Shown piece by piece: positions 21,483 through 30,032 of a stretch of DNA of 64,000 bases (the first letter of the stretch is position 1; each line of letters starts with the position of its first letter). The notes below the pieces were generated by a model. The model saw nothing but the letters and a program-made list of their open reading frames with translations, searched no databases and had not been told where the DNA came from. This DNA comes from Candidatus Centipeda massiliensis (GTDB lineage Bacteria; Bacillota; Negativicutes; Selenomonadales; Selenomonadaceae): contig NZ_LT985754.1 in assembly GCF_900290285.1 (NCBI RefSeq), positions 458,299 to 522,298 on the forward strand, read 5' to 3'. The position numbers were made by a program, and so were the translations under genes.

Positions 21483-21511
21483 AGTATAACATGGGGAGTC
21501 TTTTTTGTCAT
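21483..21511 (-). promoter_or_regulatory. Promoter of toxin mRNA, locus 2
   Basis: On the minus strand, ATGACA (21511-21506), 17-base spacer, TATACT (21488-21483). Transcription would start near 21476. Confidence 0.65.
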
Positions 21512-21519
21512 GAGCAAAG

Positions 21520-21553
21520 TTGGTTAACCGTTTTTATAAAACAAGTTGACGAA
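21520..21553 (+). promoter_or_regulatory. Possible BirA operator upstream of bioY
   Basis: TTGGTTAACC, 14-15 bases, then AGTTGACGAA, an imperfect dyad resembling the BirA biotin-repressor site (GTTAAC half-sites about 15 bases apart). It overlaps the bioY -35 region, as expected for repression by biotin-bound BirA. Confidence 0.4.
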
Positions 21554-21574
21554 TCTCTGCTTACACTGTAAAAT
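21546..21574 (+). promoter_or_regulatory. Promoter of bioY
   Basis: TTGACG (21546-21551), 17-base spacer, TAAAAT (21569-21574), 27 bases before the start codon. Confidence 0.65.
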
Positions 21575-21600
21575 ACACAGCGTAAAAAGGAGCGATTCTA

Positions 21601-22155
21601 ATGAAAACACGTGATGATTCATTCTTTTCCGTCCGCAATACGACACGCATGGCGCTTTGTATCGCGCTGATCTGCGTGAGCGCGTACATTGCAATCCCCG
21701 TGCCGTTTATGGCACCACTCACGATGCAGACCTTTGTCATGTGCCTTACGGCGCTTGTGCTCACACCGCGTCAGACGGCGGCTGTCCTCGTGGGGTACAC
21801 AGTGATCGGTGCCATCGGGCTGCCCGTATTCGCGGGCGGTGTCGGCGGACTCGGTATCATTCTCGGACCGCGCGGCGGCTTCTTCATCGGCTTCCTGCTT
21901 GCGTACACGCTCATGAGTATGCTGAAGGGGCGTGAGCCGTCCTTTGCACGCTATGCGCTCGTCGGTACGCTCGTGAGCGTGCCCGTCACCTACCTCATCG
22001 CTACGCTCTGGCTGACAGTTCTGTTTGGGGACAAATTCGCGGGGATCGTTGCCGCATTTATGGCACTCGTCCAGTACATCCCGGGCGACCTCATCAAGGC
22101 GGCCGCGGCGGCAGCGCTCGGTGTGACATTGAATCGACGCTTGCGCTATTTGTAA
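21601..22155 (+). CDS. bioY: Biotin transporter BioY (ECF S-component)
   Basis: A 184-residue integral membrane protein with five or six helices. It has the BioY signatures PVPFMAPLTMQTFVMCLTAL and LPVFAGGVGGLGIILGPRGG. It binds biotin and imports it, alone or with the shared ECF energising module, which is not in this window. AAAAAGGAG precedes the ATG. It is a single-gene unit with its own promoter, a possible BirA site and a strong terminator. Confidence 0.93.
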   Translation: MKTRDDSFFSVRNTTRMALCIALICVSAYIAIPVPFMAPLTMQTFVMCLTALVLTPRQTAAVLVGYTVIGAIGLPVFAGGVGGLGIILGPRGGFFIGFLLAYTLMSMLKGREPSFARYALVGTLVSVPVTYLIATLWLTVLFGDKFAGIVAAFMALVQYIPGDLIKAAAAAALGVTLNRRLRYL

Positions 22156-22175
22156 ATCTATAAGAAAACAGGCAG

Positions 22176-22219
22176 TACTGCCGTACGAGGTTTTCGGCCT
22201 CGTGCGGCGGTATTTTTTT
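22176..22219 (+). terminator. Terminator of bioY
   Basis: TACTGCCGTACGAGG pairs with CCTCGTGCGGCGGTA (15 bp, one G-T) around TTTTCGG-like loop, followed by TTTTTTT. Confidence 0.9.
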
Positions 22220-22266
22220 GAAAACAATGCTGTATAGGATGTATTGAGATATAACAATAAAATGTC

Positions 22267-22294
22267 TTGTGGGGGGGGACTTCAGTGTTATAAT
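22267..22294 (+). promoter_or_regulatory. Probable promoter of the chemoreceptor gene
   Basis: TTGTGG (22267-22272), 16-base spacer, TATAAT (22289-22294). It leaves a leader of about 140 nt. Confidence 0.5.
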
Positions 22295-22441
22295 GGATAC
22301 TGATAACTCCCCGAGGGATGATGGATGGGAGAGGGACAAAATTTGGCGCGATGTGGGACGACGTACCGCAGAGCGAAACGGAGGAGGGATTTTTGAACGC
22401 CACGAAAGAATTACATCGAATCCTCGAAAGGATGGGGAAAT

Positions 22442-24169
22442 ATGAACGGACTCACTGTATCGAAAAAGATCATCCTGAGCTTTTCTATTTTGATTGCGCT
22501 CTTTGCTGGATTTGCAGTCTATGCAAACCATACGGGCAAGCAGCTGAACAACGCTACGACGGAGCTCATGGACTGGACGAATGCACTCTCTATCACCGCA
22601 CGCATCGAGACCACTTCTGTGGAGTCGCGCAGACTGGCAACGGGCTGGGCACTGGCGGAGGATCCGCAAATCAAGGCGTCGGCATATGATCGCATGCAGA
22701 AGACACGTACGAAGGTCAATGATCTGTTTGCTGAGTATGACAAGATGTTGAACGAGACAGAGTACGACTCTGAGGAAGAGCGCCGCGCGGATCGTGAGAC
22801 CTATGAGCAGGAACTCAAAGGATGGAAGGACTATCTGGCTGCGAGCAAGGAAGCCGAGTCTCTCTTCTTGGCAGGGAAGAACGCCGAGGCTGTCGCTCTC
22901 ATGACGGAAAAGGTCAGCCCTACTTATCTTAAGTTCTCGGATGCAATCGCCAAGGACGAGGAGAACTGCATTAGGATGGTGCAGCAGGTCAAGGCGGAGA
23001 GCGACGCGACCTATAACAGTGTAGTCATCACGACGATTGCTGTTGCCGCCTTCGTGATTCTTGCGGCAGCAGTTTGTGGGTTCTTCCTGCTTCGCACGAT
23101 ATCTACGGCGGTCGATATGGTACTCATCTCGCTCCGCAAGGTCGCGCAGGGCGATCTCAGCGTTCATCTGCCGACGGATTCGGGCGATGAGTTCGCCCAG
23201 ATGGCATCCGAGTGCAACAAGATGCTCGAAAATATCCGCGCAATGACGAAGACAATCCAGAAGACGGCGGTATCCGTCTCCGAGTCCTCGGAGACACTGA
23301 CAAGCACGTCCGAGCAGTCTGCACAGGCGACGCAGAATGTTGCGCAGTCCATTACGGAGGTTGCGGAGGCGGCACACGTACAGATGGACTCTGTCGCGGA
23401 GGCAAAGAATCAGGTGCATGCCTTTACGCGCGGATTGACGGAGGTGGCAGCAACGATCGAGAACGTCGCCGCCGATATCGAGCAGACCTCGCAGAAAGCC
23501 GAGGAAGGGAACAAGCTCGTTATGGCGACGGTCGAGCAGATGAATACAATCGCGGATACGGCCATCACGTCCTCAGATGTCGTGGCAAAGCTCGGTGAAC
23601 GCTCGAAGGAGATTGGCAATATCGTCGAGGTCATCTCCGGCATCTCGGGACAGACAAATCTGCTCGCGCTCAACGCGGCAATCGAGGCGGCACGTGCGGG
23701 TGAGCACGGGCACGGCTTTGCCGTCGTCGCCGAGGAGGTGCGAAAGCTCGCCGAGGAATCGCAGCACGCATCGAAGCAGATTGGTGACCTCATCCATACG
23801 ATTCAGGAGGAGACGGAGCACGCCGTCGCTGCGATGGAGACAGGTCGCGAGGAGGCGGAGAAGGGACGCGAGAACGTCACGGCGACGGGTGAGGAGTTCT
23901 CGGAGATCCGTTCGATGATACAGCGCATCCAGGAGAACTCAGGCAGCATCGAGAAGACCATGGAGGATCTGAGTCAGCGCGCGGTCAAGATTGACGATGC
24001 GACGGGACAGATCCATGCTGCAGCATCGAAGGTGGCGGCAGAATCTGAGAATGTCTCGGCGGCGACCGAGCAGCAGGCGGCAGGCATGCAGGAGATCGCG
24101 GCGAGTGCGCAGGGACTTTCGGATATGGCGCATGAGCTCAATGCGGCGGCGGCAAAGTTCAAGACCTGA
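22442..24169 (+). CDS. Methyl-accepting chemotaxis protein
   Basis: A 575-residue transmembrane chemoreceptor. Helix TM1 (about 8-28), a periplasmic four-helix sensory region (about 30-190), TM2 (about 194-216), a HAMP domain (about 217-270) and a cytoplasmic coiled coil. The signalling tip, [20 protein letters not shown] followed by [19 protein letters not shown] (from about residue 400), binds CheA/CheW. It passes periplasmic ligand binding to the flagellar motor. AAAGGATGGGG precedes the ATG. It is transcribed alone and ends at a strong terminator shared with sstT. The ligand is unknown. Confidence 0.93.
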   Translation: MNGLTVSKKIILSFSILIALFAGFAVYANHTGKQLNNATTELMDWTNALSITARIETTSVESRRLATGWALAEDPQIKASAYDRMQKTRTKVNDLFAEYDKMLNETEYDSEEERRADRETYEQELKGWKDYLAASKEAESLFLAGKNAEAVALMTEKVSPTYLKFSDAIAKDEENCIRMVQQVKAESDATYNSVVITTIAVAAFVILAAAVCGFFLLRTISTAVDMVLISLRKVAQGDLSVHLPTDSGDEFAQMASECNKMLENIRAMTKTIQKTAVSVSESSETLTSTSEQSAQATQNVAQSITEVAEAAHVQMDSVAEAKNQVHAFTRGLTEVAATIENVAADIEQTSQKAEEGNKLVMATVEQMNTIADTAITSSDVVAKLGERSKEIGNIVEVISGISGQTNLLALNAAIEAARAGEHGHGFAVVAEEVRKLAEESQHASKQIGDLIHTIQEETEHAVAAMETGREEAEKGRENVTATGEEFSEIRSMIQRIQENSGSIEKTMEDLSQRAVKIDDATGQIHAAASKVAAESENVSAATEQQAAGMQEIAASAQGLSDMAHELNAAAAKFKT

Positions 24170-24185
24170 GGGATTCGGACAATCA

Positions 24186-24232
24186 AAAAGGGGCAGCTGC
24201 ACGAAGATTTTCTTCGTGCAGCTGCCCTTTTC
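24186..24232. terminator. Bidirectional terminator between chemoreceptor and sstT
   Basis: A 22-bp perfect stem (AAAAGGGGCAGCTGCACGAAGA-type arm and its complement) with a 3-base loop, bounded by A and T tracts. It lies between convergent genes. Confidence 0.92.
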
Positions 24233-24242
24233 ACTGGGGATC

Positions 24243-25490
24243 TCAGCTCTTCGGTGTCATATCCTCCGCCGTAAGCGTGCCTTTCTTTGCACGGTCGGCG
24301 AACTCCGCCGTTGCCGTGAAGAGTACGTCGGTGGAGCTGTTCAGGGCAGTTTCGCAGGAGTCCTGCAGCACGCCGATGATGAAGCCGACGCCGACGACCT
24401 GCATGGCGATGTCATTGCTGATGCCGAACGAGGAGCAGGCGACGGGGATGAGGAGGAGGGAGCCCCCCGCAACGCCCGAGGCTCCGCACGCGCCGATGGT
24501 GGCGATGAGGCAGAGCAGGAGCGCGGTCGGCAGATCGACATGGATGTTCAGCGTATGTGCGGCGGCGAGCGAGAGAATCGCAATCGTGATTGCCGCACCG
24601 CTCATGTTGATGGTTGCGCCGAGCGGGATGGAGATGGAGTAGACCTCGGGGTTGAGTCCGAGGCGCTTGCAGAGTTGGAGGTTGACGGGAATATTCGCCG
24701 CAGAGCTGCGCGTAAAGAAGGCGTAGATGCCGCTTTCACGCAGCGTTGTAAAGACGAGCGGGAACGGATTGCGGTGAATGTGCGCCCAGACGATGATGGG
24801 GTTCATGATGAGTGCGACGGAGAAGAATGCGCCGAGCAGGACGGCAAGCAGCTGCAGATAGCTGATGAGGGCATCCACGCCGCTCGTACCAACGGCATCT
24901 GCCACGAGTCCCATGATGCCGAACGGGGCGAAGCGGATGACCCAGAGAACGATCTGCGTCATGACGACGGCAAAGTCGCGCACGGTGTTTTTCGTGGTCG
25001 GGCTTGCCTTTTGGAGGGCAATTCCCGCGAGGACGCTCCATGCGAGAATGCCGATGTAGTTGGCGTTTGCAATGGCGTGGAGCGGGTTGTCAACGACGTT
25101 CATGATGAGGTTGTGCACGACCTCGACGATACCGCTCGGCGGTGCAATGGTCGCCTCCGCCACAACGAGGTGAAGCGTCGAGGGGAAGGCAAAGGAGAAG
25201 CCGACGGCGACGACCGACGCGAGGAAGGTCGCGATGATGTAGAGGCGTACGATGGGCTTCAGTGCCGCGCCGGAGCCGACGGTGCGCTGCGCCATTGCGT
25301 TCATGACGAGAACGAAGACGAGGATCGGCGCGACCCCCTTCAGGGCGCGGACGAAGACATCGCCAAGTACGGCGACGACTGGGATGAGCGCGGGCGCGTA
25401 GAGCGCGATGAGGATACCGATGATGAGTCCGACCGCGATGAGCTTGATGAGTGCCGTTTCGCGGTACTTGCGGCTGATGTTGCTGAGCAA
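24243..25490 (-). CDS. sstT: Serine/threonine:sodium symporter SstT
   Basis: A 415-residue dicarboxylate/amino acid:cation symporter of the SstT type, importing serine and threonine with Na+. Signatures include the helical hairpin motif [40 protein letters not shown] and [20 protein letters not shown] chose the TTG at 25490 ([17 protein letters not shown]) because AAAGGAGG lies 7 bases before it; the open frame extends further to 25556, but that part is the promoter/hairpin region. It is a single gene. Its promoter appears to lie inside the hairpin that terminates rfbD. Confidence 0.92.
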   Translation of the reverse strand: MLSNISRKYRETALIKLIAVGLIIGILIALYAPALIPVVAVLGDVFVRALKGVAPILVFVLVMNAMAQRTVGSGAALKPIVRLYIIATFLASVVAVGFSFAFPSTLHLVVAEATIAPPSGIVEVVHNLIMNVVDNPLHAIANANYIGILAWSVLAGIALQKASPTTKNTVRDFAVVMTQIVLWVIRFAPFGIMGLVADAVGTSGVDALISYLQLLAVLLGAFFSVALIMNPIIVWAHIHRNPFPLVFTTLRESGIYAFFTRSSAANIPVNLQLCKRLGLNPEVYSISIPLGATINMSGAAITIAILSLAAAHTLNIHVDLPTALLLCLIATIGACGASGVAGGSLLLIPVACSSFGISNDIAMQVVGVGFIIGVLQDSCETALNSSTDVLFTATAEFADRAKKGTLTAEDMTPKS

Positions 25491-25516
25491 GTGGATTCCT
25501 CCTTTTGTTGGATAAA

Positions 25517-25551
25517 AAATATGCCCCATTATAGCAGAATGGGGCATATTT
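25517..25551 (-). terminator. rfbD terminator overlapping the sstT promoter
   Basis: A 14-bp perfect stem (AAATATGCCCCATT and its complement) with a 7-base loop; on the minus strand it is followed by TTTTTT, so it should end rfbD transcripts. The same strand carries GTGACA, 17 bases, TATAAT, where the -10 lies in the loop and right arm, giving a promoter for sstT. Confidence 0.7.
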
Positions 25552-25603
25552 GTCACTCTTTTGCTCGGGTATACTTGTTTACGTCTGTTTTTCCTTGCAG
25601 GTG

Positions 25604-26458
25604 CTATTCCGCTATCGTCTTCAACTCTTCAAGAAATCTCCCCACTGCATCCTGCCACGGCGGGAGACGATGGAAGCCCGCATCGTCGAGGGACTTCTTG
25701 CTGAGGCGGGGGTTCTTTGGGCGCGCTGCCTTGGTCGGGTACATGTGCGAGGGGACGGAGGTGACGTTCACGTCCTTTCCTGCCTGACGGAAGATCTCGG
25801 CGGCGAATTTTGCCCACGAGCAGAAGCCCTCGTTCGTCGCGTGGTAGATGCCGTATTTCTCCGATTCGAGCATATCCGCGAGCAGCGGGGCAAGGTCGCG
25901 CGTGTAGGTGGGCGAGCCGATCTGGTCGGCGACGATGGAGAGACTCTTGTGCGTCTTCGCGAGGTCGAGCAGGGTCTTCACAAAGTTTTTGCCATGTGCG
26001 CCGAACACCCACGAGATACGCACGATGAAGTAGTTCTCAAGATGCTGCTGCACCGCCTCCTCGCCCGCAAGCTTCGATGCGCCGTAGACGTTGTGCGGAG
26101 CGGTCAGCGCATTCGTCTCGTACGGTGTATCGCCCGTACCGGGGAAGACGTAGTCCGTGCTGATGTAGAGGAGCTTTGTGTCCCGTTCGCGTGCGAGCCG
26201 TGCGAGGATCTCAGTGCCCGCCGCATTGACCTTGCGGCAGAGCGACGGTTCATCCTCCGCCTTGTCCACGGCGGTGTATGCCGCCGCATGGAGGATGGCA
26301 TCCGGCTCCACTGCCTCAAGGACGGCACGCATGACGTTCTCGTCGGAGAGAGGAAAGAGTTTGGAGGAGACGCCGTGCACCTCGTGCCCGCGTGCTCTGC
26401 ACTCCTCCACGCAGTCATGACCCAGCTGTCCTGTGGCTCCCGTGATGAGGATTTTCAT
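25604..26458 (-). CDS. rfbD: dTDP-4-dehydrorhamnose reductase
   Basis: A 284-residue extended short-chain dehydrogenase of the RmlD family. It has the N-terminal NAD(P) site [11 protein letters not shown], the STDYVF segment and the catalytic YGASK (Tyr-x-x-x-Lys), plus the conserved [11 protein letters not shown]. It makes the last step of dTDP-L-rhamnose synthesis, supplying rhamnose for surface polysaccharide. Here it stands alone, not beside rfbA, rfbB or rfbC, which must be elsewhere. The start is [10 protein letters not shown], the usual family beginning. Confidence 0.92.
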   Translation of the reverse strand: MKILITGATGQLGHDCVEECRARGHEVHGVSSKLFPLSDENVMRAVLEAVEPDAILHAAAYTAVDKAEDEPSLCRKVNAAGTEILARLARERDTKLLYISTDYVFPGTGDTPYETNALTAPHNVYGASKLAGEEAVQQHLENYFIVRISWVFGAHGKNFVKTLLDLAKTHKSLSIVADQIGSPTYTRDLAPLLADMLESEKYGIYHATNEGFCSWAKFAAEIFRQAGKDVNVTSVPSHMYPTKAARPKNPRLSKKSLDDAGFHRLPPWQDAVGRFLEELKTIAE

Positions 26459-26496
26459 AGCAATCCGCCTTTCTTTTTCTTTTTTACCATTGTACC

Positions 26497-26539
26497 ATAA
26501 AAGGCGCTGTCTGTGTACTGCACAGATGGCGCCTTTTAT
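26497..26539. terminator. Hairpin terminator after the histidine kinase gene
   Basis: ATAAAAGGCGC pairs with GCGCCTTTTAT, with an inner CTGTG/CACAG stem. It lies between the end of the kinase gene and the start of rfbD, both on the minus strand. Confidence 0.65.
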
Positions 26540-26543
26540 GTAC

Positions 26544-27974
26544 TTATTCCCTTATGGTCGGAATGCTGAGCGTGATCGTCGTCCCCTCATCGACGGCACT
26601 TTTGAGTGTGATCTTGATGCCATGCTGCTCGGCAATCCAGCGCGCGATGGAAAGTCCAAGGCCGGAGCCGCCCGTCTCCTTCGCGCGTGAGGAGTCCACG
26701 CGGTAAAAGCGGTCGAAGATGCGTGTCTGATGCTCGGGGGCAATGCCAATGCCGTCATCCGCGAGCGTCACGGCGATCATCGTCCCGCCTGCAGTCAGAA
26801 CGGAATAGGCGTGGATGTGACCGCCTGGAGGCGTGTATTTGAGGCTGTTTTCGAGGAAGATGCGCAGGAGTTGACGCAGGAGCACGGGATCGGCGCTCAC
26901 AACGGCGGGATCGTTGCGACCGAGTGTTACCTCGTGCGAGGTCGTGACGATCTCCATCTTTTCCATCGTATCTGCAAGGAGCTGTGCAAAATCGACCTCC
27001 TCCTTGTTGACCGCCTGCCGCCTCTGGTCGGCGCGCGCGAGGAAGAGCAGCTTTTCGATGAGCTGCTGCATATTCTCAGCCTCGGAGCGGATGGCAGTGA
27101 TGCCCTCGTCGAGGATGCTCTTATCCTCGCGCCCCCAGCGCGAGAGCATGTCGGAGTATCCGAGAATGACGGTGAGCGGTGTGCGCAGCTCATGCGAGGC
27201 GTCGGAAACGAAGCGCTGCTGCTGCGTAAAGCCCTCCTGCAGGCGGTCGAGCATGCGGTTGAACGTGCGCGCCAGCTCGGAGAGTTCATCGCGTGCGCGG
27301 GGGACATCGAGACGCCGCCCCATCTGTTCGACCTCGATGCTGCGTGCCGTCCATGTGATCTCGCGGATCGGCGTGAGGATGCGCCGGCTGATGAAATGTC
27401 CCGCCAGCAGCGCGAGTACGAAGCAGACGGCAACCGTATAGAAGAGAAGCCGCTGCAGCGAGTTAAAAAAGTCCTTTTCCGTCGTGATCGTGCGAAAAAA
27501 ATGAATCTGATAGGGGATGCCGCCATACTCGACGCTGCGCCGCGCATGATAGACCGTGCCGCCCTGAAACTCGGAGACCTCCATCTCTGGATTTGCCCAG
27601 ATCGGCGTTGCGATCCGCCCCTTCTCAATCGTTTCGATGGACGGGAAATGGGCGTCCGTATCGAGCACCACACGCCCTGCGCCGTCCGTGATGCGTATGA
27701 TGACACCGGGGATGACGGGTCCCTCAACCCAGAACTTTGCCTCTGTGACATAGCCGTTTTCGATGTTGCTCATCACATGGCGGATGCTGCGGTCGAGATC
27801 GACCTCCGCCTGCCGATAGAAATAGGTGTACGCGCCAATCCCCAGAATCGCCGTCGACAAGATGAGCACGAAAAAGAGGATTGCCGCGTACATTATCGTG
27901 ATCTTTGTGGAAATACGAACATAAAAGTGACGGTCGATCCAGCGGCCAAAACGCGTTTTAGTCGCGGACAACAT
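26544..27974 (-). CDS. Sensor histidine kinase of a two-component system
   Basis: A 476-residue membrane kinase with two helices (about 25-47 and 165-187) around a periplasmic sensor of about 120 residues, then HAMP (about 188-245). The phosphorylated His lies in FVSDASHELRTPLTV (about residue 260), and the ATPase domain has the N box FLENSLKYTP, G1 DDGIGIAPE and G2 GGSGLGLSIA. The best start is ATG 27974 (MLSATKTRF), which overlaps the regulator gene by 17 bases, so kinase and regulator are translationally linked. The stimulus is unknown; the domain order resembles envelope-stress or antimicrobial-sensing kinases. Confidence 0.9.
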   Translation of the reverse strand: MLSATKTRFGRWIDRHFYVRISTKITIMYAAILFFVLILSTAILGIGAYTYFYRQAEVDLDRSIRHVMSNIENGYVTEAKFWVEGPVIPGVIIRITDGAGRVVLDTDAHFPSIETIEKGRIATPIWANPEMEVSEFQGGTVYHARRSVEYGGIPYQIHFFRTITTEKDFFNSLQRLLFYTVAVCFVLALLAGHFISRRILTPIREITWTARSIEVEQMGRRLDVPRARDELSELARTFNRMLDRLQEGFTQQQRFVSDASHELRTPLTVILGYSDMLSRWGREDKSILDEGITAIRSEAENMQQLIEKLLFLARADQRRQAVNKEEVDFAQLLADTMEKMEIVTTSHEVTLGRNDPAVVSADPVLLRQLLRIFLENSLKYTPPGGHIHAYSVLTAGGTMIAVTLADDGIGIAPEHQTRIFDRFYRVDSSRAKETGGSGLGLSIARWIAEQHGIKITLKSAVDEGTTITLSIPTIRE

Positions 27975-28647
27975 ACCCGACGCCCCGCACGGTGTAGATG
28001 TACTTCTTGTGGAAGCGGTCATCTAGCTTGGCGCGCAGGTAACGGATGTAGACGTCTACCACGTTGGTCTCGCCTGTGTAGTCGAACCCCCATACCTCCT
28101 GCAGGATCTGGTCGCGCGTCAGCACGGTGCGCTTGTTGCGCAGGAGGTACTCGAGGAGATCGTACTCACGCTTCGTGAGGGCGACGGTCTCACCGTCCAC
28201 CTGCACCTCGTAGCGCGAGAGGAACATGATGAGGTTCTTCACCGTGAGGCGGTCGGACGCGTCCTCCGTGGAGATGTCGCGGCGGCGCAGCGCGTTGCGG
28301 AGGCGTGCGAGCAGCTCGGGTACGGCGAACGGCTTCGTGATGTAGTCGTCTGCGCCGATGTCGAGCCCCTCGACGCGATCCTCCACGGCGTCGCGTGCCG
28401 TCAGCATGATGATGGGCACGTTTGAAACCGTGCGCACGCGGCGGCAAATCTCAATGCCGTCCATGCCGGGCAGCATGACATCGAGCAGAATGATGTCGAA
28501 ATTCTCCTGAATGATGCGCTCATAAGCGCGTGTGCCGTTGCCCTCCGTCTCCGCCTCGAAGCCTTCGTGTTCGAGTTCCATCTGCAGGAACCGCGCAATG
28601 CGCACCTCATCCTCAACCACAAGCACCCGTGTCTTTTTCTCGTCCAT
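27958..28647 (-). CDS. OmpR-family response regulator
   Basis: A 229-residue regulator with a receiver domain (acidic pocket VEDE, phosphoacceptor Asp56 in ILLDVMLPGMDG, conserved LTA and DYITKPF) and a C-terminal winged-helix DNA-binding domain ending YTVRGVGYVVRD. It is the first gene of the pair with the histidine kinase that follows it on the minus strand. GAGGGGGAT precedes the ATG. Target genes cannot be identified from this window. Confidence 0.94.
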   Translation of the reverse strand: MDEKKTRVLVVEDEVRIARFLQMELEHEGFEAETEGNGTRAYERIIQENFDIILLDVMLPGMDGIEICRRVRTVSNVPIIMLTARDAVEDRVEGLDIGADDYITKPFAVPELLARLRNALRRRDISTEDASDRLTVKNLIMFLSRYEVQVDGETVALTKREYDLLEYLLRNKRTVLTRDQILQEVWGFDYTGETNVVDVYIRYLRAKLDDRFHKKYIYTVRGVGYVVRD

Positions 28648-28771
28648 AATATCCCCCTCGCTTGACTTCTAATGTTATGTTCTTACTATATACGAATGGG
28701 AGAGAAATGAAAAGGTCAAGATGAGAAATATAATCGAACTTTTAGTCGCGCACGGCTTTTATAAGGCGCGC

Positions 28772-28800
28772 TTGACAATGTGCCGTCTGTGCGCCACAAT
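28772..28800 (+). promoter_or_regulatory. Probable promoter of rsmI
   Basis: TTGACA (28772-28777), 17-base spacer, CACAAT (28795-28800), in the 179-base space between divergent regulator and rsmI genes. Confidence 0.5.
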
Positions 28801-28826
28801 GGGAAAAACAGATCGGAGGTGCGACA

Positions 28827-29678
28827 GTGGAACAGACAGGACGGCTCTATCTCTGCGCGACGCCCATCGGCAATCTTGGCGACATCACCTATCGCGCGGT
28901 CGAGACATTGCGTGCGGCAGATCTCATCGCCGCCGAGGATACGCGGCACACGCGCGGTCTCCTCGCGCACTACGGCATCCATACGCCCATGACGAGCTAC
29001 CACGAGCACAACAAGGAGGAAAAGGGCGCGGAGCTGATCGAGCGGCTCCGCGCGGGGGCAATGGTCGTCTGCGTCAGCGATGCGGGACTGCCGGGCATCG
29101 CCGACCCCGGCGGCGACCTCGCGCGGCGTGCCATTGCGGAGGGCATCCCGGTCACGCCGCTGCCGGGCGCGAACGCCGCACTCTCCGCGCTCATCTGCGC
29201 GGGGCTGCCGCTTGAGGGGTTCACCTTTGTCGGCTTCCTCCCGCGCAAGGAGAAGAAGCGGCGCGAGGAGCTTGCACGTCTCGCCGCCTACCCCGAGACG
29301 CTCATCTTCTACGAGGCACCGCATCGCCTGCGTGAGACCCTTGCCGCACTCGTCGCGGGGCTTGGCGAGAAGCGGCAGGCATGCGCCGCGCGTGAGCTGA
29401 CAAAGAAGTTCGAGGAGTATCGCCGCACGACCCTCGGCGAACTTCTTGCATACTATGATGAGCACGAACCGCGCGGCGAGTTCGTCCTCATCGTCGCGGG
29501 TGCGGACGAAAGCACCGCTGCGGCGGATACGGCAGCGGAGATGACCCTCATGGAGCGCTACGAGACGCATATCGCCAAAGGTTTGGACAAGAAGGAAGCC
29601 ATGCGGCGCACCGCGCAGGAGCTTGGCATCGCGCGACGGGATGTGTATCAGGCGCTGCTGGCGGAGGATGCGGAGTGA
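28827..29678 (+). CDS. rsmI: 16S rRNA (cytidine-1402-2'-O)-methyltransferase
   Basis: A 283-residue tetrapyrrole-methylase-fold enzyme that methylates the 2'-hydroxyl of C1402 in 16S rRNA with S-adenosylmethionine. Family signatures: LYLCATPIGNLGDITYRA at the N-terminus, AAEDTRHTRGLL, SYHEHNK, VSDAGLPGIADPG and ARELTKKFEEY. The start is GTG 28827, with GGAGGTG 6 bases upstream. It is transcribed on the plus strand, divergent from the two-component genes. Confidence 0.95.
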   Translation: MEQTGRLYLCATPIGNLGDITYRAVETLRAADLIAAEDTRHTRGLLAHYGIHTPMTSYHEHNKEEKGAELIERLRAGAMVVCVSDAGLPGIADPGGDLARRAIAEGIPVTPLPGANAALSALICAGLPLEGFTFVGFLPRKEKKRREELARLAAYPETLIFYEAPHRLRETLAALVAGLGEKRQACAARELTKKFEEYRRTTLGELLAYYDEHEPRGEFVLIVAGADESTAAADTAAEMTLMERYETHIAKGLDKKEAMRRTAQELGIARRDVYQALLAEDAE

Positions 29679-29711
29679 TGCGCAGGAAGATATGACCGGA
29701 GGAGGTGGACT

Positions 29712-29798
29712 GTGCTTTTTATCTGCAAGATCGACCGCTCCATTCATTCCGTCATTTCGTTCTGGCACATTGGCGAGGTGACATGGGAAAAACACTGA
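29712..29798 (+). CDS. Possible small protein, 28 residues
   Basis: GTG start after a very strong GGAGGAGGTGGAC, 34 bases downstream of rsmI, encoding MLFICKIDRSIHSVISFW then HIGEVTWEKH. The stop is 5 bases before element B copy 3, so it may be the intact small gene or the front of a gene truncated by that insertion. No family recognised. Confidence 0.35.
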   Translation: MLFICKIDRSIHSVISFWHIGEVTWEKH

Positions 29799-29802
29799 GA
29801 AA

Positions 29803-29966
29803 TAAAGGAAGCATTGATAAATTCAGCACCGCCACCTTGGCGCATCTTTTTTGCCCGCACTTCGGCGGAAAATCCGGTGCAGTGCACCACTCTGCGTCCG
29901 GTTTTCCGCCTTGTTCGGACGAAAAAATCTACGCTAATCTGAGGGTCTGTTTTATCAGCGATTCCA
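29803..29966 (+). repeat. Hairpin element B, copy 3 (upstream of metG)
   Basis: Same terminal repeats as the other copies. The central stem is GGCGGAAAA (29864-29872) with TTTTCCGCC (29902-29910), a different sequence from other copies but fully complementary. Ends directly before the metG promoter. Confidence 0.82.
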
Positions 29967-29970
29967 CAGA

Positions 29971-29999
29971 TTGAAAGTACGGCGTCTCTGTGCTACTAT
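29971..29999 (+). promoter_or_regulatory. Promoter of metG-tatD
   Basis: TTGAAA (29971-29976), 17-base spacer, TACTAT (29994-29999), beginning a few bases after element B copy 3. Confidence 0.6.
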
Positions 30000-30032
30000 A
30001 TAAGGAAAAATGATCGAAACGAGGCATGATTT

